Shown here: positions 23,208 through 36,170 of the stretch, piece after piece | Layout: each line of letters opens with the position of its first letter | Numbering within the stretch: position 1 is the stretch's first letter | Translations under genes and position numbers: made by a program | The notes under the pieces: model-generated | Databases searched by the model: none | Seen by the model: the letters and a program-made list of their open reading frames with translations, nothing else | Told to the model about the DNA's origin: nothing | Assembly (NCBI GenBank): GCA_965153455.1 | Contig: OZ234503.1 | Coordinates: 2,542,001-2,606,000, forward strand | Length of the DNA stretch: 64,000 nucleotides | Source: Sphagnum compactum | Taxonomy: Eukaryota; Bryophyta; Sphagnopsida; Sphagnales | Direction of reading: 5' to 3'

Positions 23208-25957
23208 GAGTATGTTTGCCTCTCTTAGCTAGTCCACATGTCTCGCAATGTGAGAAAAAACTCCAACAAGGGTGGCAGAAACTGCCAGTGTAAGGTAGCC
23301 AATGTTAGTAGATCCATTGGTATTTCTCTATGAGTTTTCATCTCATGGAGAGATTAACCCTGGGGGTTGTCTCTGTTATTAGAACTTGAACCTTCTATGA
23401 AGTCATGCCCACTGCAATAATTATGTCATGTGATTCTTAGAGTTCCCAAATGAGGAGGCATATATGTAGAGATTCAGCAAGAGTTCAAATGGCAGATGGA
23501 GACCTGTGCTTGACATTCTCAGTGTTGTGGAACTGATAAGTAGCTTGGCATAATCTTAAGCTGACAAGGGCACTGAGGAAAGCCATGGGCTTCACTCCCT
23601 TCTGCCATTGGATCTCTTGCAAAGTAACTTGCTGAGCAAATGCTGCAGATTTTTATTGAAGTCTTACCATCATGAATCTTTGAATGTTCCACGCCTGTTG
23701 TCTGCAGCCAAAGTCAAGCAGCACCCACTAGGGCACCATGCAGGATGGATGGTATGTGGACAGGAAACACTTTTTCAATTTTTCTTGTTCCACAACTAAC
23801 CGTGGTGGTTAGTTATGTACTAAATCATGCACATAGTAGCCACTGAGTGCCTTGCCTACTTACATAGTAAACACGAATATTCTCTGGCTACTAGCCTATG
23901 ATACTTACAAATTACATAGGTAGTGTAAGGTGGAAGTAGGGGGCCTTATAGGATACATTACCAAGTGGAAACCTGGTAATTCAGCTGTGGTCCACAATTG
24001 AGTCCACAGTTGAGTGATAATGGGTTTCCATTGGATGGGGCACAGGTTCGTTCCAGTTCTCTCTGGCCCTGTGGCCCTGTGTAGGGGGTACGAACAAAAG
24101 AATTCTGAGCAGCTTTGCAGAGAACAGCAGCAGCTTTGTTCTTCTGTTCTCATTTTTTCCAGCTGCACTGCTCTGGGCATACCTCTGTCACCATAATGTG
24201 CTCATCATTGCTGATGTTTCTAATTCAAATTCTGGAAGTGTCTATGCACATATGTAGGATCTTGGTCATGAGAATCAGTTTTGTGAAGCAGTCTACAGGT
24301 TGCAAGAGGACTTGGGGGTAGATGGCATTGTGATAGAATTGAATTGGATTGGAGGCAGAGTGCAATGAGGAGGAAGAGGATGATTTAGAGCCCAGCGTTG
24401 TTTAACTTCTTTGGGTTATGAGAATTGCTGTGACAAAACCTGGGGAGGAAGCAAATGAGGAGGCTGGAAACTTTCTGGAGAAAAAGCTAGAGTGACAGAT
24501 TTTTCAGAATGCTCAATTTTGAAGAGACTGAAAAAGGAATGAAGCCTGTGAACAAAGAAAATTCAAATTTGACTTTGATCTGACCTGTAAACAAAAGATG
24601 GTTGGGGTTGTAAAACTTTCAACCTTGGAACTGATGATCTGTGGCTTGCACCTGAGTCATGTGAGACTCCTATGTATTATATAACAAGCAATTCCTCACC
24701 ATCTTCTCATATAAGTCCTTAACTATTGCTCATCTGTTTCAGGCAAGAACCCATGCCAAACTGCTTCTATGGGCTTCTCTTCCTCCAACATCATTTGGCA
24801 TATACTTCTTTCTCCTTTGAATACAAGAAGTGTAGAACAAAAGTGAGTTTGAGAAGATATTCCCAATGTGGGTTTTGTGCACACCCAGTGATCTTTGACA
24901 AGGAGAAAGGCATAACATCACTGTCAACACCTTCATGCTGGGAGTAAAGTGGGGCCAGTTACACAGCGCGTTCAATTGAGTCACTGCATGGTTAGGAGTA
25001 TTTCCTGACAAATCTTCACCAAAGATGCCAACCAACTCTGTAAACCATACTTTTCCTTTCTAACGACTGCTAGATCATGTCAATCAAGTAGGGGCACTGT
25101 CTTGTTCTCCTTATCACACAGGTGAAATAAACCTCTCTGTAAAGCTCTTCACAACTCTTGTTGTACCCCCATTGCATAGCTGACCTAAAACCTCCCTATA
25201 CAGCTTTTTATGTCTCCTTCACAAACAATATACAGAACAGATTCACCTCCACTATCTGGGACATACATGCTAATGTGTTCAAATTATTGCACCAAATGAG
25301 TTTACTGGCTTCTACATGCTTTGACTGGAAAAAAAAAGCAAAATAGTCACAATTAGAGCTCAAAATACGATCAGCTGTTCTTAAGCTTCTCTGAAGTTTG
25401 GAAGGGAAAGGAACACATGACTACAAACACAATAGGATGCTTACTAGTGGCAAGATCCTTAAATGCCATCAGTACATTACTCTCTCTGCTCTATCTGCTT
25501 CTTGTCTGGACCCTTACCAATTTACAATCCACCATATGACTACAAGCCTCTCAGTTCACAATAAGCTTTTATCCAAGTAAGAAAACAAACTCTTCAAGCC
25601 TTGTAAGCCACAAAGTCTTCCACAAGCCCACCACAATGTCTCACAAGCCTGTTTCTGTATGGCCAGAGTACATCTCATATTCAGAACATGCAATCTACAC
25701 AATAGTCATTACAACAAGTTGTCATTAGGAGAGAGCATCATTGACTGTGGTCATGATAATATCAGAGAAACAAAATACCTCGGTGAATTTTTACTCAGAT
25801 AACCAGAATTACATCTCCTACCCTTGCAAACAAGCCTTAATCCATAGTCCAAGTGCTAACCCAACAACAAATCCCAATCCATCACCAAAAGGAGTAACTC
25901 AAATTGGAGTGACTTTTCTGCCAGAATCACCAAACAATACAACTACCATATAAATGA
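23208..25957. other. 3' UTR and intergenic spacer between CCCH and ALY genes
   Basis: Less AT-rich than the deserts. I found no exon set with family similarity. The first few hundred bases are probably the 3' UTR of the zinc-finger gene. Confidence 0.5.
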
Positions 25958-26308
25958 AATTGCAGAGATATCTCCACAACAACAATTTGAATGTACCTTG
26001 ACAACGAGTGCAGTCATAACCTTATGAGAGTTGGTGACAAAGTGTCAGACTATCTCACCTTCATCACAAGTAGCTGCAACAAGCTGCCATCAATGGCCAC
26101 CGACTTCACCAGCTTCTGACAGTGCATGTAGATAAGTATATAATAATCCACCCAAAATTTTCAGTCAAACCATTATACAAAATCTGCATCCTGAATTTCT
26201 CACATTTCCAGAAGCAAAAGGAAGACACGGTCATGATGTTGGCTTGCACTTCAGAGACACAGCTAGTCCCAATAGTCAATAGTATCCCCATTCAAGCTGC
26301 AAAAAGCA
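25958..26308 (+). repeat. Dispersed ~350 bp repeat, copy R1
   Basis: Shares with R3 and R5 an ordered series of blocks: attgcagagaNatctccac, gagtgcagtcataaccttat, caaagtgtcagac, ttcatca, gtagataagt, cacatttccagaagca, actcagtcatgatgttggc, and agtcaatagtat..cattca. R1 lies just 3' of the ALY stop codon, in its 3' UTR or flank. No protein is encoded and no tRNA head or poly(A) tail is evident. Confidence 0.85.
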
Positions 26309-26938
26309 AGACTACTATGAGAGTAGAATTAAGCTAATACATCTTCCACATTACGTTGAGTAACTAACACATCCTCAAGGACACTAGATGTTGGCTTACT
26401 AAACAGTCTTCGAAGAAAGATGCTATGTACAACTAATACTTCCTCAAAGAATAACTATGATAACTCTCAAAGGCGCTAGAAATTGGGTCACAAGCAACAA
26501 CTTCTAGGTTGCATGGGAATGTTGGGGTGGTAGGTTGGTAAATAAACAAAGAAGGCAATGAGAAATATAAAACAAGATCAGCAGCAAAATGGTCTAGTTG
26601 GCTACCCAAACGTTGCACAATGATAGAATGAAAAATATCAAAGCACCCTGTTCAAAATGGCCCATAGAGCCTTGCTATTTAAACAAGACAGATAGTAGGA
26701 CCTAGTCTACCTGAAAAATAGATTGAATGTGGCCACCGATCCTCCTCTAGTCCATCTTGCTCCCACAACAAGCTCTATGTCTTCAGTAACCTCAAATATC
26801 ACAATCAGCTTTACTTGCAAGCACTATGCACCCCATGCCCTGATGCTGCAGCTCTGACTGAATAATGGGCTACCTATTTCACCTATCTTTCACATCAGGT
26901 CACTGTATGACAACATTCTTGGGACATCATACAATCTC

Positions 26939-29900
26939 CTAGTTTGTCTGCATGGCCTCTGCATGATAATTTTCCAAATCAGCATCAAGATCCTCCACAC
27001 TCATCTCTGCAGCCAAAGATCCTCGACCACGTCCAGTGCCCCGACCTCTTCCACGTCCCCGGTATGTGTTGGGACCATGTCTGCTTCCCACATTCCCATG
27101 CCCACGAGCTGCAGGACTGCATAGACAACAAAAGTTCTTTTACTACCAGGAATAATCATTGACCATAATTTCTGTGTAATGGTTCAGTGTTCCATAGGAA
27201 GTCAATAGCTTGAAGGAAACAAGCCACATAAAGCTCTACATAACTTGCAAGACCAATATTGAACCTTTGACTTGAGAAACTTCTCCCTCTTCTTTCCATC
27301 ACTACTTTGACTGCCAGCAACTTGTACCTCATCTTTCAGCTATCAACAAACACCTAACTCCAGATTGACTGCACTCAGTGGACAGCCCTGTAACAGGAAT
27401 CTGACAACCTTAGACACATTCAGGATCCTCTATAACCAACTCAGACATTGCTTCCAGGTGTCTCCCGATGTTTTTAGACAATGGAAAAATTTCCTCAAAA
27501 GTCAAACCTCTACCCAATCTGCACCCATACATGAATCCATAAGCCAGACAAAAGCACATACACTGCCATGACAAGAGGTTGCCTTTGGCCAGCATTGACA
27601 GAAACTGCTCCATTTGAAACTGCTCGGATTGTAGTTGCTGGGACAGGAGTAGTCAGATTGGTACCAATGAGCTCAATCTTCATAGGTTTCCCATCCAGCT
27701 GGACATTGTTATATCTCTTCAATGCAGCAATAGCATCAGCTTTCCTAGAAAGCACCACCTCTGCTGTACCCTGAGGTTTAATGCACATGACAGACCAAAG
27801 ATAAGACTAGTCAGCTTGATTGTAACTTACAAAAATTGCCCTGCTAATGTCAACATGAAAAGCAGCACATAAAGTATGCAGATTCAGAGCAAGATGAGAT
27901 GTCTGATGAGATGCTCCTTTCATTGATCTAGGTCTGCTATTCCTAGTGGCTGTATCATGATATCTATGCACAAATAACCCTCATGAACATCAAGAAATCT
28001 CCATACTCACAATTAAGTGAACCAGGACCAGGCAATAAGAAATACACAGAAGGAAAGAACTAGAATGAAAAGAACAATAAAACTAGCTGTATGAACAGCA
28101 GTGACTACCCAATGACTTCATCAGCTTCCTGCAGTGTGTATAGGCTAGTGTAACCACTAGCCTCCTAATGGGTTTCAGTCACAAGTCTGGAAGCAAAAGG
28201 AAGACTCAGCCATGATCCTGGCCAACACCCTAAACCACAGAAGGGAAAATGCACAGGAAGACTCACAAAATACAAGGAGTCACAAGAGAAGCCATTAGAA
28301 GTATCATTTAGTTCACGAGATGTTTTAGAGTATATCTATGCACAAATCATAAGCTCAATTAGAAGACAATTCATGCAACCCTGCTAGGTATTCATGTAGA
28401 GGGAAGACAAAAAGGACAAAACATGTGCCTACACACAAACACTGTGCACATCACAGAAGACCACCAAGGACCTAATTTAGAGAGAAAAGTCAAACTGTGC
28501 ATACTCTTAGTAACTAACCTTAGATCTACCACTGCGGTCATAGTTGATGGAGCAACGCTTCAGATCCCCTACTTCTGAGAACAGCTCCTGCTAACAGAAA
28601 CAGGGTTCATAAGGAATGGTTGAAAATATGAAAAGCCCTCCAAATAAGTACTAAGAAAATGTCATCAATCTGCAGGCCAATCCTTTGTAGAATAGTTAGG
28701 AATGGGCAATCTTGAGCAACAACTCGCCCAAGATTATCTCCCTGTCACCAGACATGTCCAGGTGATACATAAGAATAGTCATCCTATGAGCTGAATGGGG
28801 CCAAGTGAAGGTTTTCACGCAGACTTCTGAGAGACCTTGAAGATAGTGCATGCAGGGTTGGAAAGTAAATAATCCAACATGGCTTCAGCATTTCTTCAAC
28901 TCAACTGAGGAACATAACTGTGATTGTCACACAAACTCTGCAGCTGTACCCAATACTTTTGACACAGTTCAAAAATTCTTTACAGGCTATATGCAATTCC
29001 AATTGAGGAATGAAAGAGGGACATAACAACTAGCTTATGGGCCTCCAGTGATTTGGATACTAATTCAAGTATTGAGAAATGTTTGGCTACTGATGAGACT
29101 GACCTTTATGTCATCATTGGAGACTCCATAATCAAGATTGGAGATGTAAAGCTTAGTCCCTGTTTCAATTCCAAGTGACCTGGAGGATGGTGCAACAGCT
29201 GTGGCATCGTTGTACAAATCATGCTGCCATGCAGAATCTGTTGGTGCACGGTGCACAGCCTGTCATCACCACCAAATCACAAGAGTACACACAAGTCACA
29301 TGGTTATCACCACAAGCATATTCACAGACCAACATCCATGGTGACAGAAAGTTACAGAGATTGATTGGCCCAGCATAAGAGCAGAAGGTGCAGCACATTG
29401 CCAAACCTTCAGATCAATTTGCATACTTCCACCATGTGTGTGAAGTGGCAGATGCTCAGTACTGGATTTATGTGAGTGTGAACCATCTGGTCTAGGTCTT
29501 TTCAAAGGTAAAAAGTCAACAAGTCATCTACAGTGTAGTAACTTCAAGGCTTCTTAAGCCCTAGGAGGGAAAGAAAGTAAACAGGGTGTCATAGTTACAA
29601 CCTCTGAAAGGAGACAGTAGCTGCAATGGTGAAGACAAAGGCTGTGACTAGAAGACTTAGCCTGTCAAGAGGTCTTGAATGCATTCTCAGCTTCACTACA
29701 CAGTTTGGAAGAAATGCTCTTGGAGCATGGTCTATTTCAATAAGCTGATGCAGTATTCCTCTATTACCTATATTTCCTTTTGACAAAGGAAAACTCTGAC
29801 AAAAGGGGTAAGCACTCAAGATTAACCTGAAGGGCTGAACCAAGATACCAACTGCAGACACTGAATCATTCTTCTTGCTCTCCTTTCCTCACAAGCAAGA

Positions 29901-31454
29901 ACAGTGAAGGCAATATACTGCATCGTTTTCCTTGTTATAGTCATTTCTTGTTAGTGCTACAGACTGCTGAGTAATTTTTCTCCTTCATTTGTTCATAACC
30001 TATAGTTATAGTCTAAACAAAGAAGCCATTTTTTTCTCTCAAACAGCCAAGAATGGCTAGGGATACTGTGGCCTCTAATCCTAGCTTCTTCATCATCTAA
30101 TCAAGACTAGCAATTATGGTCAAGGTTGAGCCAACGCAACATTATTTCTCTCCTCACCATTTGTTGTCATAAAATGGCCAACCATGGCTAGGGTTTCCAT
30201 GCCTCCTCTATCTGTGTGTGCCTGGTTACATTCTCTGTAATCACATAAGAACAGTGAGATTTCAAAGAATCTCCATGACAATACTTTGAAGGTAACACAA
30301 CAAGGAGTGCAGTCGTAACCTTATGAGAGCCACTCATAAACTGTCAGACCATCCCCTTCATCACAGATAGCAGTGACAAGGTGCCATGACTACCTGCTAA
30401 CTTCATCAGCTCAGATGGTGGGCGAAGACAAGTACTACATAGTTGGCAAACATTTTAGTGGAAACTATTTTAGAACATCTGTGTACTGAGTTTCTGTCAC
30501 ATTTCCAGAGACAACAGCAAGACTCAGTCATCATGTTGGCTAGCACTCAAAAAGACATTGTTAATTGAAAAAGTCAATAGTATCTTCATTCAAACTGCAA
30601 CAAGCTTGTGAGGGTAAGCTTCATTTCATTTTAGCCTGTCCCTGTGCAAGCAAGCATCTAAGCCGAGGTATAGACAGGCCTACACATAGGGTGTGCATAG
30701 ACAAGGAGGAGGGAATACTGCCAGATGCTTGCCTTGGCTGTGGCGTATGGCCTTGGCTAGGTCTATGCCACAGCACAATTCTTCTTTTTCTGCTTTCCTT
30801 TTCGCCAACATAAACAAGATATGTTAGGATTGAGAGACTGCATGGAATGAAGAAACCTGCAAAGACACGCTGCAGTACCTTCTTCGATTGTTTGCTCCCC
30901 TTTTTTCTTCTTTGACAAAACAAACAAGATTGAATGGATCAACAACATGAAAGGGACAATGTAGCAGCTCAAAATTCCTGGCAAACATGGATTACGATTG
31001 AGACTCTGCACTGTCCTTTCATACTTTTTTCTTTTCTTTTTTTTTTCCTTCATTTTAATCACCCGACAACGACATGTAGGGTTCCAGCTACTCCTTTCTC
31101 AGCACGAACAAAGAATGGCTAGGATTTGAGAGAGCGAGGATGCAAATAAAACTTAAATCGGTGACAGTGTGGGGCAAGTCCAAAAGCCGTTGCAATCTTC
31201 TTCTTCGATACCTTGTATCTGCTTACCTTGGCTGTGGCGTAAGGAGTAGGCCGAGCAGCCGATCGCGTGACTTGCCTCCTCGCAGGCCCCGTGGTGCCAC
31301 CACCACCGCCGCCACCAGACACCGCGACATTGTTGCCCGCTCCCCCTCGCACCCCACCGCCTCGGCCTGCTCTACCTCCCACTCCACCTCCACGGCCCAC
31401 CAGCTTGTTGTTCTTGATAAGATCATCCAGGGACATGTCCAAGGCGCTCGTCAT
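26939..31454 (-). CDS. THO4: ALY/REF mRNA export adaptor (THO complex subunit 4)
   Basis: Nuclear RNA-binding adaptor of the TREX complex that couples transcription and splicing to mRNA export. Exons on the minus strand: 31454-31227, 29259-29104, 28587-28519, 27770-27562, 27116-26939. They sum to 279 codons plus stop. Seen: N-terminal UAP56-binding motif LDMSLDDLIKNNK (residues 5-17); Gly/Arg-rich stretch 18-60; one RRM at about 111-185 with RNP2 KLYISNLD (112-119) and the RNP1 region GRSKGTAEVV, then YNNVQLDGKPMKIEL; RG-rich box 239-253; C-terminal UAP56-binding motif MSVEDLDADLENYHAEAM. Intron 1 is long (1967 bp). The exon 4 donor (GCAGT|GTATGT) was chosen because it keeps frame with the tail exon; this is the least certain junction. 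An in-frame ATG 49 codons upstream is not favoured. Two repeat copies (R2, R3) sit in its introns and one (R1) just 3'. Confidence 0.94.
28095..28235 (+). repeat. Dispersed repeat, partial copy R2 (ALY intron)
   Basis: Contains the middle blocks of the 350 bp repeat: cagtgactacccaatgacttcatcagct, a gtgtNtaggct block, tcagtcacaagtctggaagc and aagactcagccatgatc. It lies in the intron between exons 3 and 4 of the ALY gene. Confidence 0.7.
30256..30618 (+). repeat. Dispersed ~350 bp repeat, copy R3 (ALY intron 1)
   Basis: Full-length copy in the same orientation as R1 and R5, with the blocks gagtgcagtcgtaaccttat, ctgtcagaccatccccttca, tcacatttccagagacaaca, gactcagtcatcatgttggc and tcaatagtatcttcattca, ending cttgtgagggtaag. 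Confidence 0.85.
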
Positions 31455-31649
31455 AGCTCCTCCTCCTCCTTCCCGGCCTCCAACTCGGCCCAATCCCACC
31501 CTCCAGCAACGCCTCCCTCCTACTCCACCTCCTGAAACCGCCGGCTGAATACCCCGCCAGATCTGAGAAACCCTAATACTCTGGACACTTGCGGGAAGCA
31601 AGAATCGACAAAGCCCATCGAGACCTAAAACAGGGCTGATAGCTACGTA

Positions 31650-31708
31650 CCTACCTAGTGCTAACCAGGTTTTCCCTAAACCCTAAAACCTAGTTGGCAC
31701 TAGGTAGG
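31650..31708. repeat. Inverted repeat with telobox-like loop next to the ALY gene
   Basis: The 24 bp left arm (cctacctagtgctaaccagg + tttt, 31650-31673) matches the reverse complement of the right arm (31685-31708) at 22 of 24 positions. The 11 base loop is ccctaaaccct, a plant telomere-type sequence. It lies about 200 bp upstream of the ALY start codon and may be cruciform-forming promoter DNA or a tiny MITE. Confidence 0.9.
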
Positions 31709-33776
31709 CCTGAATCTGAAAAAATGGTTGTTGCATGATCACTGCATAAGTATTTGTGACATATATTTGTAAATGTATATCACAAATCAAGGTTTTGGAG
31801 TGCACTCAATTGGCTAATAGATGTAAGGTAATTCTTGCAAGCTCCAACAACTGTCCATTAAGGAAGGTGAGCATAAGTGTTGGGTGGTTCTTTTAGTCGG
31901 GATTTTTCATCTTTTCCACACATCATAGGTAGTGCACCTCGTCGCTTACCGATTTTGTGGCAAGAGACAACTTTTTTTTAAGTCTTCTTTGTTATTGTTG
32001 ATTGTCATTTTGTAGTCATGAGCCCTCTTTGCATAAGGTATTTATCTAACTTTTGTTAATTATGTCCTATAGAGGCATCGTGGGAACACCTTTCGAATGG
32101 GTATAAGGGTCAAAGAATCAAAAATTGATTGCATGGATAATGTTATAGGTTTGCATATAAGCTTTTTATTGGCCCAAGCTAATGGACGGGCATGTGTAGA
32201 TTTTGGGTGCACCCATCCAATTGATGGGTTGTTTTGAAATCTACCCATCATCTACTTGTTGGGTTTTTTCTCAAAATATGAATGCTAGGTAATTGATTTA
32301 ATCATGTCTTTATATCATTTATTTTTTTGGGTTTGTCACTTGCCTTTTTGCATTAAAAGGTTTCGTATCACTATGAAATGTGGAAAACAATTCATATAAT
32401 TTTTCTTTTAAATGAAATTTCTTTGATAAACATAGAAATAAATTATCTTCAATTCCTTTAAATCTTATTAAAATGAGATTTAAAAGATTATGCAAGAATT
32501 TTTTAAAATAAAATACTTCAATTTTAGAATTAATGTAAATTTCGTTTTTGAGATATAAATGTTTTTTTATTTATTTGATGTTATTTTTTAAAACTTCAAT
32601 AAGGCTTTGATGAAGATTTAATAACAAAAATCATAATGAAATTATTTTTAATTGATTTCTTTTGTATTGTTGTTGCCTTTTATGTTATTAAATTTCATTA
32701 TTACCTTACAATAGTAGACATCCCCTTTTCTAACAATGTTACCTTGCATAAAGCTTTGTCAATATTTTATTTTATTTTATTTCATGTTTTTTCATGAGAT
32801 CCAATGGGATCATGGGGAAAGTATGAAAAAAATGTGGGGCATTTTGAAATTGAAATGCCCACTAGAATGGGTGTTTTATCTTTTGAATGCTCTATTGTTT
32901 GCAAATGACAAATTTTGATTGATAACATGTTTTCCATTTATTGCACGAAAAGAATTCCATCAATGTTTTATGTAGTGAGAGATCATGTATAGGGTAAAAG
33001 GCTTAACAACAGGGTATTACCTTCACCAATCGAAGGTAGAGTGTGAGTTATGCATGCCTAATGCCCTATTGCCAAGGCCTTGTTTGGCATAAACACAATG
33101 CAATTTCACTTTCCAATTAATATGACAAGAATTACAAACAATATAATAATTCCCTCCATATTAGCAGGACCTCTATAATTCACACCATATTAGCAAGAAA
33201 ATTATCCATGTTTGAATATCTAGTGTACAAGTGTTCCACAAAATGGAATTTCTCCATGTAAATGTTTTATGTAATCCTAAATTCTTAGAATTTACAAAAT
33301 GAACCATCATGTGGAAATAAATACATGTTGATTATTGCATACTTCAAACCAAAATTCACATGTACGAATATAAATACTTGAGATCCAAAGGTAATGACAC
33401 AAACATGATGTTTAAAATTATATACATGTAATTTGTTTATTTAGTTTTTGTCCTAAGGACTTATGTTGATTTCAATGTATAATCACCGTGGAGTGGAGCA
33501 TTGAATGACATGCAATCAAATAACATTTGCTAATTGAAAACCTTTGACTTTTGAACAAATTTCATTTATCAATATGCCTCAATCAAAACCTATGTACAAA
33601 ATGCATCATGGCAAAATAATGTTCAACCAACGATCATTATGTTAATGTATGGCTACAAATATGATTATATCTAGGTTGTGAATTTGAAATCAACAATGAC
33701 ACAATACAAATTGTGACCGTTGTCTTTTCTTGGTTGTGCAAGTTGATATCATCTTGAACTCTCGTTTGTGAGTTTG
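31709..33776. other. AT-rich intergenic spacer
   Basis: No gene or element recognised; frames are short and lack motifs. Confidence 0.5.
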
Positions 33777-33923
33777 TCCTAGTCCCATCCCGAAGCTCCA
33801 ACATGCCTTCCTACCCTCGAAGTGTTACGAGTTAAAGAACGTGCCCCAACTTTCTATTTATTCTTTTGTTGTTTCATTCTGGGACCCACCTTTGGGTCTT
33901 TTGAGGAGTTTGGGGGCGTGTCA
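33777..33923 (+). mobile_element. Fragment of LTR (3' ~147 bp), same family as the solo LTR at 38380
   Basis: Begins tcctagtcccatcccg and ends gggggcgtgtca, matching the last ~149 bp of the solo LTR (39109-39257, tcctagtcccatcccg to gggagcgcgtca) with moderate divergence. The 5' part of the LTR is absent, so this is a truncated older copy. Confidence 0.75.
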
Positions 33924-36170
33924 TTATTAATTTATTGTTAATTATTTAAGTGGGTGGTTTAATGAATGGTTATTTTTTCATTGGTTAAATATTTAATTAG
34001 TTAGTTAGTTAGTTAGTCACTCACTTATGTATTGAATTCTGTAATTTACAAAAATAAAACTAAAAATAAAACATATGGAATGAACCTTCAAGCTGTAATT
34101 AATTTGCTACTAAATTTTTTTGTCACAAAACAATTTGTAACTAAACTCCAAGTTCAAAATTTATCCTATAAAATTTGTCTTCCATTCTCATCTTGAAAAG
34201 TATATAAAGAATGTTTTTGCCTCACATTTTCACATTCAAAATTTTAGCGATATGGGATGAGCCAATTAAAAAGCTTAATTGAAATTTTCAAAAAGAAATT
34301 TTATGTACTTACCACTCAACTACCCTACCTCCCTAACAAACTTATCCACCTAGTTATTTACCTATCTACCTACCTAAGTAGATATTTAGCCTAAGTATAT
34401 AAGTAGGTGTTTAATCTAAATAAATAGGTAAGTAGGTTTTACTTACCTACCTACCTATTTACATACCTACTTACCATCTAATTTGAGTTACCTACTTACT
34501 TGCCTAGGTTGACCTATTTACGTATCTACCTACCAAAATTGATTTTGGAAAATTTTAATTAATATGTCATGTGGCACATTTTGATTGTGCCACATGTCAT
34601 AATCTAAAACCATTCAAACATAAAAATTGAACATTATAAATTATTTCAGAATTTTAAAAATAAAATAATGAATTTATAAATATATTAGATTAATGACATG
34701 TGGTAGCATATGATAACAACGCAAGGTGGACCAAATTAATTGCAAACGATAATACTTATACGGTGAGTCAATGGATGAACATGTATTGTTTTGAATTTTT
34801 TTTCCATCCATGAATGATTGTCATTTGTGACTAAAGTCATTTGTAATTTGTCCAACATAACTAAAGGAAATATAGTCACAAATGTTGTCCCCAACAAAAA
34901 ACAAGTTGCAAAAACTAGTTGTAAAAACCTTCATTTTTTCTAGTGTTTAACTGTTTAAAAATATTCATTACAATATTTAATGAATTTTTTGAGTATTTTA
35001 TTTTCATTACATTCATTCCAAATCATACATGTTTCTTTAATATATTAAAACATTGTCATTGAATGATTTACAACATTAAATAGTATAGTTTTTGATCCAA
35101 ATGTGTAAAAAAACATGTATTACACTTTGTTTAGCAAATGATATTTGTCATGGTTTTTTGTTTTCATATTTGAATAAAAGGTATTGTATATGGTACCATT
35201 ATGGTAGTCACTAATTTTAAAATCATACTTTCCATTAATGGGGTACATTTTTGTTAAAATGAACCACAAACACCCATGTGACCAAGTCCTTATAAACAAT
35301 GGGTAGTATAATCAAAGTGACAAGGCCAAATATGATTGATCGTTCAAGAAAATAATATTCTTAAATTCATGATTTACATATCAACATAGAAATTACTTGA
35401 ATTCTTAAAACCCAAAAGGATGTTACATTATATTATTATGTAAAGGTGTATTAAAAAAAATTCCTATAAATATATCATTGGAAAAAAATGAAGACCTTTG
35501 AAGAGTTCATTTAGTAACAAAATCACACATTACATTACATTAAACATGTTTTTGGGTACTCCATACGTACTCATTAGATTCATTTTTTTAAAAATCAAAT
35601 GTTTTACTATTAAAATAAAAAACATTGTTGTGTAAGTTCATCCCAAAAAAATGACATCAATTTAATTTACATGACTTGAAGCAAAGAAAAATAAACATTA
35701 TGTTACATGTTTAATTGGCTTGTTTTAAGACATGTTATCACCACCTAATGTGGTTGTTATGAGTTATTTGTTTAATAGGTTTGCAACTACTATAACACTA
35801 AAAGCTCGTGAGGTCAAACTCCAATAATAACTAGTAGTTTTGTGTGACCAAACATTGTTTTGGATTCCCTTCCCAATCGCAAGTCTAGTTCATGTGGGTA
35901 TTCTATAAATTGAATGCAAAAAAACTTTTTACATTTGAAAGTGAATAAATTTTTCATTGTATCCTTTATCATTTTTATGTTTTATGTGGTAGTGTTTCTA
36001 AATCAAAAATTTGGGGTAGATAGGGTTTAATTTGTTACAAATAGAAATTGAACATGACAAAACATGTTGAAAGTGAACATTTTGATGTCACTAGTATATA
36101 ATTCAAAGAGGTTGCACAAATTGGCACTTTGCATCATTATAGCTATCTAAGAAGTATCTAGTTTCAAAAT
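33924..36170. other. AT-rich spacer with a TACC/GGTA tetranucleotide patch
   Basis: At 34310-34535 there is a degenerate run of ctacctacctaagtag-type words on both strands, including a palindromic segment around aggtaagtaggttttactta. No gene seen. Some of the DNA before 36171 may belong to the hAT relic (its N-terminal part), but I cannot recognise it. Confidence 0.5.

Noticed and set aside
31455-31601. Longer N-terminus for ALY from an ATG 49 codons upstream
   Set aside because: Family proteins start directly at the M-x-x-x-L-D-M-S-L-D-D motif; the extension is low-complexity Gly/Arg from GC-rich DNA.
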